Assembly: GCF_029533155.1 (NCBI RefSeq)
Contig: NZ_JAIZDB010000027.1
Span: 1-42,448, forward strand
Source: Psychrobacillus antarcticus
GTDB taxonomy: Bacteria > Bacillota > Bacilli > Bacillales_A > Planococcaceae
Reading direction: 5' to 3'
Length of the DNA stretch: 42,448 bases
Of the stretch, positions 26,206 to 34,113 are shown in pieces. Within the stretch, counting starts at the first letter, position 1. The number at the start of each line of letters is the position of its first letter. A program made the translations under genes and the position numbers. Under the pieces are notes generated by a model. That model was not told where the DNA came from, ran no database searches, and saw nothing but the letters and a program-made list of their open reading frames with translations.

Positions 26206-28275
26206 ATGTATATCGCTGAATTAAGTATCGAGAATTTTAGAACATTTAATTCTAGAACAACAATTGAATTTCACGAAGGTACTAATGTGATAATAGGTCA
26301 AAATAATGCTGGAAAGACAACAATTATTAAAGCATTGCAATTGTTATTTGATAATCAACAGAACAAACGTTTATCAGTTGATGATTTTAATAGAACTATT
26401 ACAACTACAGAATTAAAAAAGGCTCCTCCAAAAATAATAATTTCAGCAAAATTAGTTGAGTCGCTAGAGGAACCTGAATACTCTGATGACCTTGTAACTG
26501 TATCAACCTGGCTTACTAAAATTGAGAGTCCATATGAAGCTTGCATTACTTACGAGTTCTACCTACCAGATAAGGAAGTGGATTCTTACGTAAAAACGAT
26601 GTCTGACATAGATGTAAATCAAACTGAAGAATACTGGAATGTCATTCGTAACATTTTTTTGAGAAAATACACACAAAAGATTTATGTAGGAAATCCAGAA
26701 CAAAAAAACCTAATTGATCCAGAAAACATAAATAAATTTGACTTTCAATTCTTAACTGCCATTAGGGATGTTGAACGTGATCTTTTCACTGGAAGAAATA
26801 CCTTATTAAAAGAAGTAATCGACTTTTTTATGGACTACGAGATTAAGATTGATGAAAAACTTAACAAAGATGAAAAAATAAAACAAATAAAAGCTAAGAA
26901 GAAAGCTTTTTCAACTGATGCACAACTTTTGATTACTTCATTGCAAGCTCGGATGAGTGAAGGAAACATTCACATGCTTAAATATGTTGAAGATACTGGA
27001 GCTGGATTTGGAGGTATGAAGCCATCTTTTGATGGGACGATATTAGATACAGAACTATATTCCGCTCTTAAACTAATTATAGAAAGTGAAACGGGTATTA
27101 AACTTCCTGCTATACATAATGGTCTTGGCTATAATAACTTGATTTACATTTCTCTTCTGCTGGCAAAAATGCAGAAAGATGCGTCAGGGGATTACTTAGG
27201 CTCAAATGCAAAGGTCTATTCAATTTTAGCTATTGAAGAGCCTGAAGCCCATTTACATCCTAATATGCAATATAAGTTTTTGAAGTTTTTAAAAGAAAAC
27301 CAAAGTTCTCAAGTAAATCAAATTTTTATAACCTCTCATTCACCAAATATAACTGCAGCTGTTGAATTGGATGATATCATTGTATTGCAAAAAGAGCAGG
27401 AAAATGTTCATGTCGCTTATCCAGGGAGAGTATTTACTGCAAGTACAGAAGACCAAAAATCGAAAAATTACGTAAAACGTTTTATTGATGTGACAAAAGC
27501 AGATATGTTCTTTGCAAACAGTTTAATTTTGGTGGAGGGCTTAGCAGAGTTGTTGTTAGTTCCAGAGTTTGCAAAAAAGTTGGATTTTGATCTAGTGGAT
27601 ACTCATATTTCAATCATTAATATTGGTGGTCGGTACTTTGATCACTTTTTAAAATTGTTTGATCAAGAAAAGAGCGAGTATGCTATTAAGAAAAAAGTTG
27701 CATGTATTACAGACCTAGATCCCGTCCGAAAAGAAAGAAAAAAGGGTGCTTCTTGGGTTGCTTGTTCACCATTGTTTATTGACGTTGCTCCAAATAACTA
27801 TGAATATAAATCATATTCGAATACTTTGATTGATAAAAGAAAAAATAATAAACAAGATTTAATTAAAGTATTTAGCCAAAAAGAAAAGGAAAGTTCTACA
27901 TTTGAATATGACCTATTATTGAAAAATATTACTACTGAAAGCCTACTAACAGAATCAGTCTCTAATATAGAAGAAATAAAACGATTAATGAGCGCTTTAA
28001 AGGATGGGAAGTCGATTCAAGATATTACAGATATATTAAGCGAAAATAATTATGGAAAGGAAGTTAGAGAATATGTTAGTGGTGAAATATTTAATGAACC
28101 TAAAAAAGCGGAAAAAATAAAAGCTAAAATAATAGCCGGACGATATTTAAATTCTATAAAAAAGGGCCAAGTAGCACAGGAATTAGCTTATGTTGTTGCT
28201 ACAAGTAATAAAGAAAAAATTAGTCCCCCAGACTACATTAAAGAGGCGATAACATGGATTTGTCAAAAGCAGTAA
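26206..28275 (+). CDS. OLD-family ATPase/Toprim nuclease (GajA-like)
   Basis: A 689-residue ATP-dependent nuclease of the class 2 OLD family, the group paired with UvrD-like helicases in Gabija phage defence. The ABC-type ATPase part has Walker A GQNNAGKT (31-38) and Walker B LAIEEPEAHLHP (Glu344 region) with a TSHSP segment after it. The C-terminal Toprim part shows ILVEG (Glu444), INIGGRYF and ITDLDP (Asp503, Asp505). It is longer than the described GajA (about 578), with the extra length C-terminal. ATG at 26206 is chosen over TTG at 26200 for better spacing from AAGGA. It overlaps the helicase gene by 22 bp. Confidence 0.88.
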   Translation: MYIAELSIENFRTFNSRTTIEFHEGTNVIIGQNNAGKTTIIKALQLLFDNQQNKRLSVDDFNRTITTTELKKAPPKIIISAKLVESLEEPEYSDDLVTVSTWLTKIESPYEACITYEFYLPDKEVDSYVKTMSDIDVNQTEEYWNVIRNIFLRKYTQKIYVGNPEQKNLIDPENINKFDFQFLTAIRDVERDLFTGRNTLLKEVIDFFMDYEIKIDEKLNKDEKIKQIKAKKKAFSTDAQLLITSLQARMSEGNIHMLKYVEDTGAGFGGMKPSFDGTILDTELYSALKLIIESETGIKLPAIHNGLGYNNLIYISLLLAKMQKDASGDYLGSNAKVYSILAIEEPEAHLHPNMQYKFLKFLKENQSSQVNQIFITSHSPNITAAVELDDIIVLQKEQENVHVAYPGRVFTASTEDQKSKNYVKRFIDVTKADMFFANSLILVEGLAELLLVPEFAKKLDFDLVDTHISIINIGGRYFDHFLKLFDQEKSEYAIKKKVACITDLDPVRKERKKGASWVACSPLFIDVAPNNYEYKSYSNTLIDKRKNNKQDLIKVFSQKEKESSTFEYDLLLKNITTESLLTESVSNIEEIKRLMSALKDGKSIQDITDILSENNYGKEVREYVSGEIFNEPKKAEKIKAKIIAGRYLNSIKKGQVAQELAYVVATSNKEKISPPDYIKEAITWICQKQ

Positions 28276-29948
28276 AGCTAAACGATAGTAATGGAAATAT
28301 ACCAATTGACAATCACTTCAAGCTTTATGCAGGTCCAGGTGCAGGAAAAACCACGTTTCTAACTCGTCATATTCACTGGATTTTAAATCAATCAAAAAAG
28401 CTATCGAAAGTTAAAAAAGTTGCTTGTATTACTTACACTAATATCGGTGTAGAAACCTTAAAAAGTCGTCTGAAAGATACAGGTGAAGATGTTGAGGTAA
28501 GCACTATACATAGCTTTCTTTACAAACATGTTTTAAAACCGTATTTGTGGATGTTAGATGATTGTCCTTTTCCTGTTGAACATTTAGACGGGCACGAAGA
28601 AGTTAAATTAGGAAGGTCTTTACTTCAAGAATACAAAACTAGAAGTAAACAACATTTTGATGAGAGTCTCAATAAGGATCTAGCTCATTCTTTGGGAAAT
28701 TTAATGTGGATGTTAAATGGAACTACAATAGAACTGAATTTTCTCAAAGTATACCAATCCAAGGTTGGACGCTATAATATCAAGAAAAATTCATACTTAG
28801 TTTATAAAGAATTATGCTGGGAAAATGGACTTTTGAGTCATGATGATGTTCTATACTTTTCATATTTGCTTCTACTTCAAAAAAATGAAATAAGAGAAGT
28901 TATTAGAGCAAAATTCCCTTATATTCTACTAGATGAGTTTCAAGACACAAGTCCTCTACAAGCTGAAATCATTAAATTAATTGCGGAGAAAGAAACGGTA
29001 ATCGGGGTTATTGGAGATCCTTGTCAGGCCATATTCTCATTTCAAGGTACTGATGATAATTTGTTTGATCAATTTAAACTTGATGGTATGTCCCTTCATT
29101 ATTTAGAAAACAATCATCGCTCTACTGAACAAATCATCAAAATACTAAATCATATACGATCCCAGAGAGACTTTAATCAATGTAGTCCAGACAAAAAGGT
29201 TGGCGAGATTCCAGTATTACTAATTGGAAGTTCATTTACAGCACATAAGTATGTTTCTCAAACTCTTGGGTTTAACAGTTTCTATACATTGGCTTACCGA
29301 AATAATGAAACTAATGCTATTAAATATGATTTCAAGGGTAATAACACGGAGGGAATCGATTTGATTTTTGGAGATAGTTCTAGAGGATGGATGATTTATT
29401 ATATTATCCATGCAATTGAATACGGGAAGCAATTAAAGTTACAAGATGCCATCAAATTTATGAAAAAAGCTTACAGAAAGATTGATGGATTTTCAGATAA
29501 GAAAGCATTTAGCAATCTGAAAAGACTCTTAGAAGCATATAATAATTTTTGCGATGGAAATATTAAAGATTTTTATAACAATTACATTTTTGGTCATTAT
29601 GGAGTTAAAGGAAAAATTTCGAGTGGAAAGGTGAAAGGCTACTATGAACAATTACTTTATAAGAGAGCAGCAATAGAAGTCAAAATTTCTGATGATATAA
29701 GTGTGTTTAAGACTATCCACAAGTCAAAGGGCGATGAATTTGACAATGTTCTTGTTGTGATTCCAGAGACCAATAGTGAAAAGAGCCTTGAATTTTTGCT
29801 TACACCTGATATGAGTAAAGAAGATCACCGCGTTTACTATGTCGCATTAAGTAGAGCAAAAAAGAACCTATTTATTAATGTTCCTGTTATTTCTAGTGAA
29901 GTACTTCAGGAGTTAGCACATCTAAATATAGACCCCATTTACTTATAA
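28254..29948 (+). CDS. UvrD/PcrA-like helicase (GajB-like)
   Basis: A 564-residue superfamily-1 helicase. Walker A is AGPGAGKTT (about 26-34), motif II is LLDEFQDTSP, motif III is GDPCQAIFSFQGT and motif VI is VALSRAKKNLF. It is longer than described GajB (about 494). It begins inside the end of the OLD gene, so the two are translated together, the hallmark arrangement of Gabija. In Gabija, GajB is thought to sense DNA ends or nucleotide depletion and act with the GajA nuclease. The context, inside a Tn7-like element, agrees with defence cargo. The exact Gabija assignment should be regarded as likely, not proven. Confidence 0.88.
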   Translation: MDLSKAVKLNDSNGNIPIDNHFKLYAGPGAGKTTFLTRHIHWILNQSKKLSKVKKVACITYTNIGVETLKSRLKDTGEDVEVSTIHSFLYKHVLKPYLWMLDDCPFPVEHLDGHEEVKLGRSLLQEYKTRSKQHFDESLNKDLAHSLGNLMWMLNGTTIELNFLKVYQSKVGRYNIKKNSYLVYKELCWENGLLSHDDVLYFSYLLLLQKNEIREVIRAKFPYILLDEFQDTSPLQAEIIKLIAEKETVIGVIGDPCQAIFSFQGTDDNLFDQFKLDGMSLHYLENNHRSTEQIIKILNHIRSQRDFNQCSPDKKVGEIPVLLIGSSFTAHKYVSQTLGFNSFYTLAYRNNETNAIKYDFKGNNTEGIDLIFGDSSRGWMIYYIIHAIEYGKQLKLQDAIKFMKKAYRKIDGFSDKKAFSNLKRLLEAYNNFCDGNIKDFYNNYIFGHYGVKGKISSGKVKGYYEQLLYKRAAIEVKISDDISVFKTIHKSKGDEFDNVLVVIPETNSEKSLEFLLTPDMSKEDHRVYYVALSRAKKNLFINVPVISSEVLQELAHLNIDPIYL

Positions 29949-29950
29949 GC

Positions 29951-29981
29951 AAAAAAAGGACTCAATTTGGTCCTTTTTTTT
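29951..29981 (+). terminator. Terminator of the Gabija-like operon
   Basis: AAAAAAAGGAC and GTCCTTTTTTTT pair around a short loop and end in a T-run, three bases after the helicase stop. The hairpin would work in both directions. Confidence 0.85.
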
Positions 29982-30059
29982 GTGGATGTGGCCTCGACGC
30001 TATTAATAATTAACATAAACAAATAAAAATATTTCGGTTAAAGAATAAGGAGTCTATTA

Positions 30060-30083
30060 ATGGACAATAAATATTGTAAATAG
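30060..30083 (+). CDS. Seven-codon leader reading frame
   Basis: ATG at 30060 follows AAGGAG with good spacing and reads MDNKYCK before a TAG that overlaps the ribosome binding site of the next gene (TAGGAGGG). This layout can couple or attenuate translation of the 80-residue zinc-ribbon gene. It is too short to judge by coding statistics. Confidence 0.3.
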   Translation: MDNKYCK

Positions 30084-30098
30084 GAGGGAAAATTAACT

Positions 30099-30341
30099 AT
30101 GTTAAAAAAAGATGATGATAAAGTAATCTATTGCTACAGTTGTCGTAAAAAGAGCATATTTACTCGGAGAGATGTAAGTAATAATAGCGGTGTAGAAAGT
30201 CATTGTAGCGAGTGTGAATATATGTGGTTTGAATGGCAAAACCGAGCAGTAGAGCGAGAAAAAGAAAAATGGCTGGAATACAATGGAGGATTAAGAAGTA
30301 AGTTTAAACTCCCCAATCAAACTTCATACAATAACTCCTGA
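30099..30341 (+). CDS. Small zinc-ribbon protein of unknown function
   Basis: An 80-residue protein with two CxxC pairs (CYSC at about 12-15 and CSEC at about 36-39), a four-cysteine zinc ribbon. A charged Trp/Glu/Arg-rich stretch (YMWFEWQNRAVEREKEKW) and a basic tail follow. A GGAGGG site precedes the start. I recognise no family. It is the last gene before the transposon right end, on the same strand as the Gabija-like pair but beyond their terminator. A nucleic-acid-binding or defence-accessory role is possible but unsupported. Confidence 0.6.
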   Translation: MLKKDDDKVIYCYSCRKKSIFTRRDVSNNSGVESHCSECEYMWFEWQNRAVEREKEKWLEYNGGLRSKFKLPNQTSYNNS

Positions 30342-30944
30342 TATTTATTTTTTTCTCTTTAAGTACGATTATATCATTAACTTTTAAATCCTTTACATGC
30401 AATATTGATTAGGTATACTACCCAATTTTTAATCTGGTTCTACTATATTTGAGATATTTTATTAAAAGAAAAAGGAACTAGATTTTTTTGAGTCCTTTGT
30501 GAAAGAGAATTGTAGCGGGTTTTCACCAGGTCCCCCAAAAACACAAGTACCTCTAACAGAAGTTTAAGGTCTTATGAATTCGTTCTACTCGTAATTACAT
30601 CCTTCATGCAACATCATCCAAAATCACGCTTGAAGTGTTCGGTTTGTTTGAAATTGGCGATGAATATCACACCATGAAAGAATAACACTTTTCTGTTGTA
30701 ACTTTAAAATAAAGTTTGATTAAAGATATCCTTTTAACCCTAAAAAAAGCAAATAAACAAAGTAACCCGTCTTGATTTAAAATATCAAACTTTATTTAAT
30801 ACTAACACTGAAATGGAAAATAAAGACAGCCTGTGGTTTTGTAGCATCCACAGGCTGTCTTTAACAATAATTTTGTTTTATAGATTTCTAACCATTTTCA
30901 TGCTTTAATATATTATTTTGAAATAGTAGTATCTATCTGCTTGA
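30342..30944. other. Non-coding stretch inside the transposon right end, about 600 bp
   Basis: No intact gene. Fragments such as TLEVFGLFEIGDEYH (about 30630-30680) read like eroded coding sequence, but I cannot name the source. A 14-bp inverted repeat (AAATAAAGTTTGAT at 30707-30720 and its complement at 30784-30797) and a strong hairpin (30821-30863) lie here, then the four TnsB-type repeats. Confidence 0.5.
30821..30863. terminator. Strong 16-bp stem terminator between the defence genes and the right end
   Basis: TAAAGACAGCCTGTGG (30821-30836) and its exact complement (30848-30863) flank an 11-base loop. TTTA ends both strands. Because glmS is read leftward into the element, this may serve as the glmS terminator now carried about 170 bp inside the insertion. 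Confidence 0.75.
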
Positions 30945-31036
30945 GTTACCAACTATGTTGTAAAGTTACTAACTATGTTGTAAGGTTACCAACTATGTTG
31001 TAAAGTTACCAACTATGATGTAACTGGACAACAACA
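30945..31036. mobile_element. Tn7-like transposon right end (attTn7-proximal)
   Basis: Four head-to-tail 20-bp units at 30945, 30965, 30985 and 31005 (consensus GTTACCAACTATGTTGTAAA) closely resemble the TnsB sites of Tn7. The complement ACAACATAGTTGGTAAC compares with ACAGAATAGTTGTAAAC in Tn7. The ~90-bp extent with four abutting sites copies the Tn7 right-end design. The outermost bases offer three TGT termini, ending at 31030, 31033 or 31036. The glmS stop codon begins 24-30 bp further on, the classical attTn7 distance. Without the left end the exact terminus and 5-bp target duplication cannot be fixed. Confidence 0.88.
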
Positions 31037-31059
31037 AAAATATTACAAATACCTAAAAC

Positions 31060-32862
31060 CTATTCCACAGTAACTGATTTTGCTAGATTCCTAGGTTTGT
31101 CTACGTCGCAGTCTCTGTGTAATGCTGCGTAATAGCTAATAAGTTGTAATGGAATTACAGCTACTAGTGGAGCGAAGAGCTCGTTTACTTTTGGAAGTAC
31201 GTAGCGATCTCCTTCTTCCTCATGGCCTTCCATTGAAATGATACATGGGTTAGCGCCACGTGCCACTACTTCTTTCACATTACCGCGTATATTTAGGCTT
31301 ACTGCTTTTTGAGTAGCTAAAGCAATGATTGGTGTACCGTCTTCAATAAGAGCAATCGTACCGTGTTTTAGTTCTCCACCAGCAAATCCTTCTGCCTGGA
31401 TATACGAAATTTCTTTTAGTTTTAATGCACCTTCTTGGCTTACGTAGAAGTCTACATTGCGTCCTATGAAAAATGCATTTCTTGTAGTTGCTAAAAATTC
31501 CGTTGCGATTTCTTCCATCTCTTCTTTAGAATCTACAATTGCTTGAACAGCATTTGCTGCAATTCCCAATTCTTTTACAGCATCAAAGTCTAGTGTTTTC
31601 CCTTGAGCAAGTGCGTATACAGATGCCGTTACCATTAAAACAGCAACCTGTGCAACATACGCTTTTGTTGAAGCAACCGCAATCTCTGGCCCTGCGTGAA
31701 GTAAAAGGGTGTGATCTGCTTCACGTGATAGAGTAGAACCCGGCACATTGGTCATCGTAATAGTTGGATAACCTAATTTTTTTATCTTCACAAGAACTTG
31801 TCTGCTATCAGCCGTTTCTCCTGATTGTGTTAGGAACATAAAGATTGGTTTTTCCGATAATAGTGGCATATTGTAGCCAAACTCACTAGAAATATGCACT
31901 TCTACAGGAATACCAGCAATTTTTTCAAAGTATTCTTTACCGATCAATCCACCATGGTAGCTCGTTCCAGCAGCAATGATGTATAGACGGTCAGCCTCTT
32001 GAAGTGCCATCAAGATAGCAGGGTCAATTGTAAGCTCCCCTTGCTCATTTTGGTAAGCTTGAATAATTTTACGAATAACAGCTGGCTGCTCATCGATTTC
32101 TTTTAACATATAATGAGGATATGTTCCTTTTTCAATATCGCTCATATCTAGCTCTGCTTTGTATGGGGCACGTTCCACTTTTGTGCCTTCCAACGTTTGA
32201 ATTTCTACAGAATCTTTGCGTACGATTACGATTTCTTGATCATGAAGCTCCACGTACTGCTCCGTTACTTGTAGCATTGCCATTGCATCCGAGGCTACCA
32301 CGTTAAATCCGTCTCCAACCCCTACTAGTAGTGGTGATTTGTTTTTCGCCACATAAATAGTATCTTCGTCTTCATTATCTAGTAATGCTAGTGCATATGA
32401 CCCGTGTATTAAATGCAATGTTTTACGAAGTGCATCAACTGTAGATAATCCGTCTTTAGAAAAACGCTCGATCAGCTGTACAATAACTTCCGTATCTGTT
32501 TCAGAAGTCATTTCCACTTCTGATAAATATGCTTTTTTCATCAAATGGTAATTTTCGATTACTCCGTTATGCACTAATGTGAAACGTTTTGTTGTACTTT
32601 GATGTGGATGTGCATTTTCTTGGTTTGGTACGCCGTGAGTTGCCCAGCGAGTATGACCAATACCAACATTGGCCCCTACTTCTGTATCTACTACTCCCCG
32701 TAAATCCGCAATACGTCCTTTTTCTTTGAATACCATAACTCCATCTTCGTTTATTACAGCAATACCCGCTGAATCATAGCCGCGGTATTCTAATTTCTCT
32801 AACCCTTTTAATAAAATCTCTTTTGCATCTATTTCTCCAATATATCCAACAATTCCACACAT
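31060..32862 (-). CDS. glmS: Glutamine-fructose-6-phosphate aminotransferase (isomerising) GlmS
   Basis: A 600-residue enzyme that makes glucosamine 6-phosphate for the cell wall. The N-terminal glutaminase starts [10 protein letters not shown] with the nucleophile Cys2 and has GHTRWATHG. The two SIS isomerase domains follow ([24 protein letters not shown]). The C-terminus ends [12 protein letters not shown] as usual, whose coding sequence is the TnsD recognition site in Tn7. The gene is intact despite the insertion just past its stop. Expression is controlled by the self-cleaving ribozyme in its leader, and a sigma-A promoter is visible at 33176-33204. Confidence 0.99.
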   Translation of the reverse strand: MCGIVGYIGEIDAKEILLKGLEKLEYRGYDSAGIAVINEDGVMVFKEKGRIADLRGVVDTEVGANVGIGHTRWATHGVPNQENAHPHQSTTKRFTLVHNGVIENYHLMKKAYLSEVEMTSETDTEVIVQLIERFSKDGLSTVDALRKTLHLIHGSYALALLDNEDEDTIYVAKNKSPLLVGVGDGFNVVASDAMAMLQVTEQYVELHDQEIVIVRKDSVEIQTLEGTKVERAPYKAELDMSDIEKGTYPHYMLKEIDEQPAVIRKIIQAYQNEQGELTIDPAILMALQEADRLYIIAAGTSYHGGLIGKEYFEKIAGIPVEVHISSEFGYNMPLLSEKPIFMFLTQSGETADSRQVLVKIKKLGYPTITMTNVPGSTLSREADHTLLLHAGPEIAVASTKAYVAQVAVLMVTASVYALAQGKTLDFDAVKELGIAANAVQAIVDSKEEMEEIATEFLATTRNAFFIGRNVDFYVSQEGALKLKEISYIQAEGFAGGELKHGTIALIEDGTPIIALATQKAVSLNIRGNVKEVVARGANPCIISMEGHEEEGDRYVLPKVNELFAPLVAVIPLQLISYYAALHRDCDVDKPRNLAKSVTVE

Positions 32863-32934
32863 AATTTAAATTCCTCCGTTTACATTCATGTCAAAACAAG
32901 CTCCCTACACAAGACGTGTAGTAGCTAATTAAGC

Positions 32935-33100
32935 TTAGAATGCCTTCTTTTTCACCTGTTATCCGATCACTCGAATGTTTTATGAAAAAGAATAACAACC
33001 GGGCAAATACGGTCGGGAGGCATCCGCCGAATTTTCGATAACCTCCACCTCGTCTGCTGAAGATGATTTTCCGTCCAATTTCTTCAGCTCTGGCGCTATA
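32935..33100 (-). ncRNA. glmS ribozyme/riboswitch
   Basis: The minus-strand leader contains the conserved start AGCGCCAG with the cleavage site between A at 33097 and G at 33096. The core GACGAGGTGGAGGTTATCGA, then TTCGGCGGATGCCTCCCG (about 33014-33052), matches Bacillus glmS ribozymes. Glucosamine 6-phosphate acts as cofactor for self-cleavage, which destabilises the mRNA. The 3' boundary is approximate. Confidence 0.95.
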
Positions 33101-33175
33101 ATTGTTTTCTGTGTTTTACGCGTTACCTTTCCTCCATTTCTACGCGGTTACCAATGCGAGATTAGTAACTTTTCC

Positions 33176-33204
33176 ATTATATATGTTCATAGTATGCTCG
33201 TCAA
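33176..33204 (-). promoter_or_regulatory. Sigma-A promoter of glmS
   Basis: On the minus strand TTGACG (33199-33204), 17-bp spacer and TATAAT (33176-33181). This gives a leader of about 300 nt that contains the whole ribozyme. Confidence 0.85.
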
Positions 33205-33305
33205 TTTAATGGGTGTGAGGAGGTTAAGCAACTTACAGAGCTATTACTAATATAAATAATTCGGTAAGATGCTTCCTTAGAGACGGGTGATGTAACGCAA
33301 TTAAA

Positions 33306-33343
33306 AAGAACACCTTCTAAAAATAGAAGATGCTCTCTTTTTG
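33306..33343 (-). terminator. Terminator of the DJ-1/PfpI gene
   Basis: AGCATCTTCT pairs with AGAAGGTGTTCT on the minus strand, followed by TTTTT. It lies just after the stop at 33346. Confidence 0.75.
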
Positions 33344-33345
33344 AT

Positions 33346-33858
33346 TTAGCCTAACAGCTTAACAATTTCCCTGTTAAACGCTGGGATATCATCCGGAGTA
33401 CGACTTGTCACTAATTGATTTTGGCAAACAAATACCTCTTCGTCATGGAATTTTACGCCCGCATTTTCTAAGTCCACTTTAATCGACTTATATCCTGTTG
33501 CGTCTCTACCATCCAATGTTTTCGCAGTTATCAGTAATTGTGGACCATGACAAATTGCAAATACTGGTTTTTTCTCATCCATAAAATACTTGGCAAATTG
33601 AACAAATCGATCATCCGCTCTTAAAATATCCGGTGAAAATCCTCCAGGTATAAATAATGCGTCAAAGTCTTCCGGCTTCACATCGTCAATACCATAATCG
33701 ACTATCAGCGTAGCTTCGCCGTTTTTACCTGTTACCTCATTACCTGCTTCTTTTTCAATTGTAAATACCTCATGCCCTGCATCGTTTAGTGCCTGGGCTG
33801 GACCTGTGTACTCTACATCCTCAAACATATTTGTGATTAATGTTGCTACTTTAGCCAT
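33346..33858 (-). CDS. DJ-1/PfpI-family protein (YfkM-like)
   Basis: A 170-residue protein of the DJ-1/PfpI superfamily. The start MAKVATLITNMFEDVEY, the segment DFDALFIPGGFSPD and the nucleophile motif AICHGPQLL match the family that includes YraA/YfkM general stress proteins, possible deglycases or proteases. ATG at 33858 is preferred because AAGGAG precedes it; a longer in-frame start lacks conservation. It is a separate unit between glmM and glmS, flanked by terminators. Function is stress-related by family only. Confidence 0.9.
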   Translation of the reverse strand: MAKVATLITNMFEDVEYTGPAQALNDAGHEVFTIEKEAGNEVTGKNGEATLIVDYGIDDVKPEDFDALFIPGGFSPDILRADDRFVQFAKYFMDEKKPVFAICHGPQLLITAKTLDGRDATGYKSIKVDLENAGVKFHDEEVFVCQNQLVTSRTPDDIPAFNREIVKLLG

Positions 33859-33933
33859 TTCCTCACTCCTTAATTGTTTGTACACTCTTACTATTCCACT
33901 AAACTTTGCCTAATAAACATAAAGTGTAACTTC

Positions 33934-34062
33934 AATGAGCGGGGTTTTCTTCATCCCCACTCATTGTTAGTTGAACCAATCGGGCTTTTACGGGCAGTTA
34001 TCTTCCCACTTATACTTTGTCACTTGGGTGCCAAGCCTTGGAGTGGGAGTATTACTGCCCGT
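33934..34062. repeat. Two-hairpin structured intergenic element
   Basis: A first hairpin pairs AATGAGCGGGG (33934-33944) with CCCCACTCATT (33955-33965). A second, long imperfect one runs 33990-34062, pairing ACGGGCAGT with ACTGCCCGT and CCCACT with AGTGGG, with an inner CTTGG/CCAAG. It codes for nothing evident. The high GC arms stand out from their surroundings. It may be a dispersed repeat (bcr-like) or a structured RNA. Confidence 0.55.
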
Positions 34063-34076
34063 TAATGCAGGATAAA

Positions 34077-34107
34077 AAATCCGACACACTTTAAGTATGT
34101 CGGATTT
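34077..34107 (-). terminator. Terminator of the sigW-cdaA-glmM region
   Basis: AAATCCGACA pairs with TGTCGGATTT around a short loop, with A/T runs on both sides. It lies just past the glmM stop. Confidence 0.8.
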
Positions 34108-34113
34108 CTATAT

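Noticed and set aside
17329-31036. CRISPR-associated transposon
   Set aside because: The tns genes are of the standard TnsABC plus TniQ type. No Cas12k, Cascade gene or repeat-spacer array is present anywhere in the window.
33874-34065. 63-codon plus-strand reading frame over the two-hairpin element
   Set aside because: It has no ribosome binding site and its openness results from the paired arms, so it is not called as a gene.
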